A stretch of 64,000 bases of DNA from an uncultured Bacteroidales bacterium (GTDB taxonomy: Bacteria; Bacteroidota; Bacteroidia; Bacteroidales; UBA932). The stretch's first letter is position 1. Each line of letters opens with the position of its first letter. This document shows, piece by piece, positions 62,255 to 64,000 of the stretch. The translations under genes and the position numbers were made by a program. The notes under the pieces were generated by a model that saw only the letters and a program-made list of their open reading frames with translations, had not been told where the DNA came from and did no database searches. The stretch is from positions 1 through 64,000 of the forward strand of contig CAMCFO010000009.1 in assembly GCA_945874155.1 (NCBI GenBank), given 5' to 3'.

Positions 62255-63157
62255 ATGAAAGCAAAATTCATCATTTCAGTTCTCGGAACGGCACTGCTTT
62301 CTCAGGCAGTTTTTGCCGGGAATAAGGATAAGTCGGATTTGAAATATGCCTATGACCACACCATTGAACTTCAGGCAGGTGTGTCCGTTATGCCATATCT
62401 CTATTCCGGTGATGCCCACAAAACAGTGACCTTTGCATCCGGTGGAGACATTCAGGCACGCTACAGCTATTTCATAGGCAAGCATTGGGGAATTTTCGCC
62501 AGTCTGTCCTCCGACCTTGCTTCTTCCGGCGGCACGGGTTATTTCCGGAGTGTGAACTACGCCGACGGGGACATATACAAATACAGTCCCGACTACTACG
62601 CTTCAGTGCTGGAATATTGTCTGAACTCTGCCATAGTCGGAGGTGTTTACCGTTTCGATTTCGGCCACTGGAGTCTCAGACCCCGCATAGGCATAGGTGT
62701 AGGCAATCTTGAAGTCAGCAGCAGAGGATATGAGCGTTTCTCCAGAAGCGACATCAGCGCATATCCTGAGTACACTCGCTATGCGTTGAATTTCAAGGAG
62801 GAAGATTTTCTTGTGCCCGGAAGCAGTTACCGCCGTTACAGCAATGACCTCGCTATAGTAGGATACGCGGGTTGCCAGATAGCCTATACATTCAAGCGTC
62901 ATTTCTTCCTTTCGGCAGAAATAGCGTTAAAAGCCGTCTGTGCTCCTAACATTACAATGACAAAACAGGTTACGAAAGCCGTCAGCGCTTATAATCCCGA
63001 AAACTGGGCTGAAGCCGTCTATACCTACAACAAAAAGGACAGTTACTGCTACGATTGGAGCAATTACACCGAAACGAAGGCTTCACTTCCTTGGGCTATG
63101 TGCTCAGTGCAGATAGGCATAGGCTGGAATATCGGATGGAACCGCAATGATAAATAA
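62255..63157 (+). CDS. Secreted outer-membrane beta-barrel-like protein of unknown function
   Basis: 300 residues with a signal peptide (LLSQAVFAGN). The rest is strand-rich with aromatic girdles (HWGIFASLSSDLASSGGTGY, HWSLRPRIGIGVGNLEVSS, IAYTFKRHFFLSAEIALKA) and ends in an alternating strand, so a small barrel is likely. No family recognised. It starts 70 bases after trmB and is followed five bases later by a small lipoprotein, which is probably co-transcribed. Confidence 0.75.
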   Translation: MKAKFIISVLGTALLSQAVFAGNKDKSDLKYAYDHTIELQAGVSVMPYLYSGDAHKTVTFASGGDIQARYSYFIGKHWGIFASLSSDLASSGGTGYFRSVNYADGDIYKYSPDYYASVLEYCLNSAIVGGVYRFDFGHWSLRPRIGIGVGNLEVSSRGYERFSRSDISAYPEYTRYALNFKEEDFLVPGSSYRRYSNDLAIVGYAGCQIAYTFKRHFFLSAEIALKAVCAPNITMTKQVTKAVSAYNPENWAEAVYTYNKKDSYCYDWSNYTETKASLPWAMCSVQIGIGWNIGWNRNDK

Positions 63158-63162
63158 GAATT

Positions 63163-63639
63163 ATGAAAAGAATAGCATATTTGTTCGCAGCTGCAGTGAT
63201 GGTGTTGTCGGCTGCCTCCTGTCTCAAGGATAACGGATCCGTTGATTCTATGCCTGGTTGCTCATCTGAGCAGTATCTTATGACTATAGTCAACGACAGC
63301 AATGTCAAGACTGTCTGGTACATAGCTGAAAAAGGTAAGGATGCTGCAAATCCCGGGGCCCTTCCGTCTGAAAAACCAGTTCCGGAGGAAAGTTCTATGA
63401 TATGTTTCGTTCTCGAAAGCAAGTCTTCCAAGGATATATGGGTCAATACAAATATCACCCATCCGACGCAAAGCTATGGACCGGAGGAAAAGGCTGTGTT
63501 CTATGTGTTTGAGGCGGATGTTTTTGAAGGGACTGTGTGGGCTGACATAATATCAGACCCGTCCAAATACGAGAAATACTCCCTGTCTGTGCAGGAACTT
63601 GTGGATGCTGGCTATAAATTGGTTTTCAAGGGTAACTGA
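63163..63639 (+). CDS. Small lipoprotein of unknown function
   Basis: 158 residues with lipobox LSAASC, Cys20. The mature part is short and beta-rich (YLMTIVNDSNVKTVWYIAEK, WVNTNITHP, KAVFYVFEADVFEGTVWADI); no motif I recognise. Five bases after the barrel-like gene, so probably a partner at the envelope. Convergent with smpB. Confidence 0.72.
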   Translation: MKRIAYLFAAAVMVLSAASCLKDNGSVDSMPGCSSEQYLMTIVNDSNVKTVWYIAEKGKDAANPGALPSEKPVPEESSMICFVLESKSSKDIWVNTNITHPTQSYGPEEKAVFYVFEADVFEGTVWADIISDPSKYEKYSLSVQELVDAGYKLVFKGN

Positions 63640-63646
63640 TTGTCTG

Positions 63647-64000
63647 TCAGAGTCTCTCCATCTCGCGCCGCAGGTCCTTCTCCTTGATTGAAGCGCGCTT
63701 GTCGTACTCCTTCTTTCCTCTTGCAAGGGCAATGAGGAGTTTGGCATAACCCTTTTCGTTGATATAGAGCTTCACCGCCACAATGGTGAGGCCCTTTTCC
63801 TTTACTGCCCTCTGGAGTTTGTTCAGTTCCTTGCGGGTGAGCAGAAGTTTGCGGTCGCGCCGGGGGTCGTGCTTGCCCCAACTGCCCCACCAGTAGTCCG
63901 CCACGTGCATATTCTTCACATAGAGCTCCCCGTTGTTGAAATAGCAGAAAGCATCCACAAGGGAGGCCTTTCCCGCCCTGATGGACTTGATTTCCGTGCC
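63647..64000 (-). CDS. smpB: SsrA-binding protein SmpB (N-terminus cut by window end)
   Basis: Small basic partner of tmRNA in rescue of stalled ribosomes. The frame stays open to base 64000, where it reads [20 protein letters not shown], the standard internal SmpB sequence; roughly the first 30 residues and the start lie outside. [20 protein letters not shown] and the C-terminal [20 protein letters not shown] tail that contacts the ribosome are intact. Stop at 63647, convergent with the lipoprotein gene eight bases away. Confidence 0.96.
   Translation of the reverse strand, partial: GTEIKSIRAGKASLVDAFCYFNNGELYVKNMHVADYWWGSWGKHDPRRDRKLLLTRKELNKLQRAVKEKGLTIVAVKLYINEKGYAKLLIALARGKKEYDKRASIKEKDLRREMERL

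Overview
The window looks like a chromosomal segment of an uncultured or poorly characterised Bacteroidota, most likely order Bacteroidales. The signs are a SusC/SusD pair with a hybrid two-component sensor, many lipoproteins with short SPII signals, a long alanine-rich bS16, a PG0541-type efflux partner, and repeated TAnnTTTG -7 boxes (several with TTTG or TTG 19-20 bases upstream), the Bacteroidota promoter type. Base composition is moderate, with clearly AT-richer islands at about 29.4-31.2 kb and 47.0-48.4 kb.

Layout. 1-279: end of a winged-helix regulator. 0.5-14.3 kb: a polysaccharide utilisation locus, with a GH16 glucanase lipoprotein and two related surface lipoproteins on +, convergent with susC-susD-HTCS on -. 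14.5-18.6 kb: a CotH-type lipoprotein, rsmA, aspS. 18.6-24.7 kb: an efflux operon whose RND permease is fused to a TolC-like outer-membrane factor. 24.9-28.3 kb: rpsL-rpsG-fusA-rpsJ, ending in a terminator. 28.4-31.2 kb: an unusual CAU tRNA, repeats, ybaK and two PIN-type toxin-antitoxin modules. 31.2-35.0 kb: an rRNA-type methyltransferase, pgk (tandemly duplicated terminator/repeat unit), trpS. 35.1-43.8 kb: an apparent eight-gene operon linking an MMPL exporter and a LolA-like protein to the succinylase diaminopimelate pathway (dapE-lysC-dapB-dapA-dapD) and a DUF975 membrane protein. 43.8-46.8 kb: rimM-rpsP, a DUF2147 protein, tRNA-Leu(GAG), lgt. 46.8-50.9 kb: an accessory region with hairpin repeats, a nuclease remnant, a strongly structured ncRNA with its own promoter, a GIY-YIG gene and a DUF4988/FISUMP lipoprotein. 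50.9-57.0 kb: a second, conventional tripartite RND efflux operon with a PII-like partner. 57.1-64.0 kb: trxA, an outer-membrane protein, polyprenyl synthase, holB, ricT, trmB, two envelope proteins, and smpB running off the end.

The most interesting signals are: (i) the 3' end of the FISUMP lipoprotein gene has the codon pattern of a diversity-generating retroelement variable region and is followed 11 bases later by a long hairpin, though no reverse transcriptase or template repeat is in the window; (ii) a roughly 260-nt rod-shaped RNA at 47.30-47.56 kb, 6S-like or Bacteroidales-1-like in shape, with a consensus promoter and a U-tract; (iii) a toxin-antitoxin cassette at the 3' end of ybaK with a displaced copy of that 3' end beyond it; (iv) the permease-TolC fusion with an internal signal-peptide-like segment; (v) a family of clover-leaf palindromic repeats that has twice been tandemly duplicated together with the terminator of the upstream gene.

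All calls were made by reading; no database search was run. Starts were moved downstream of the longest frame where the signal peptide, conserved N-terminus or promoter position required it.
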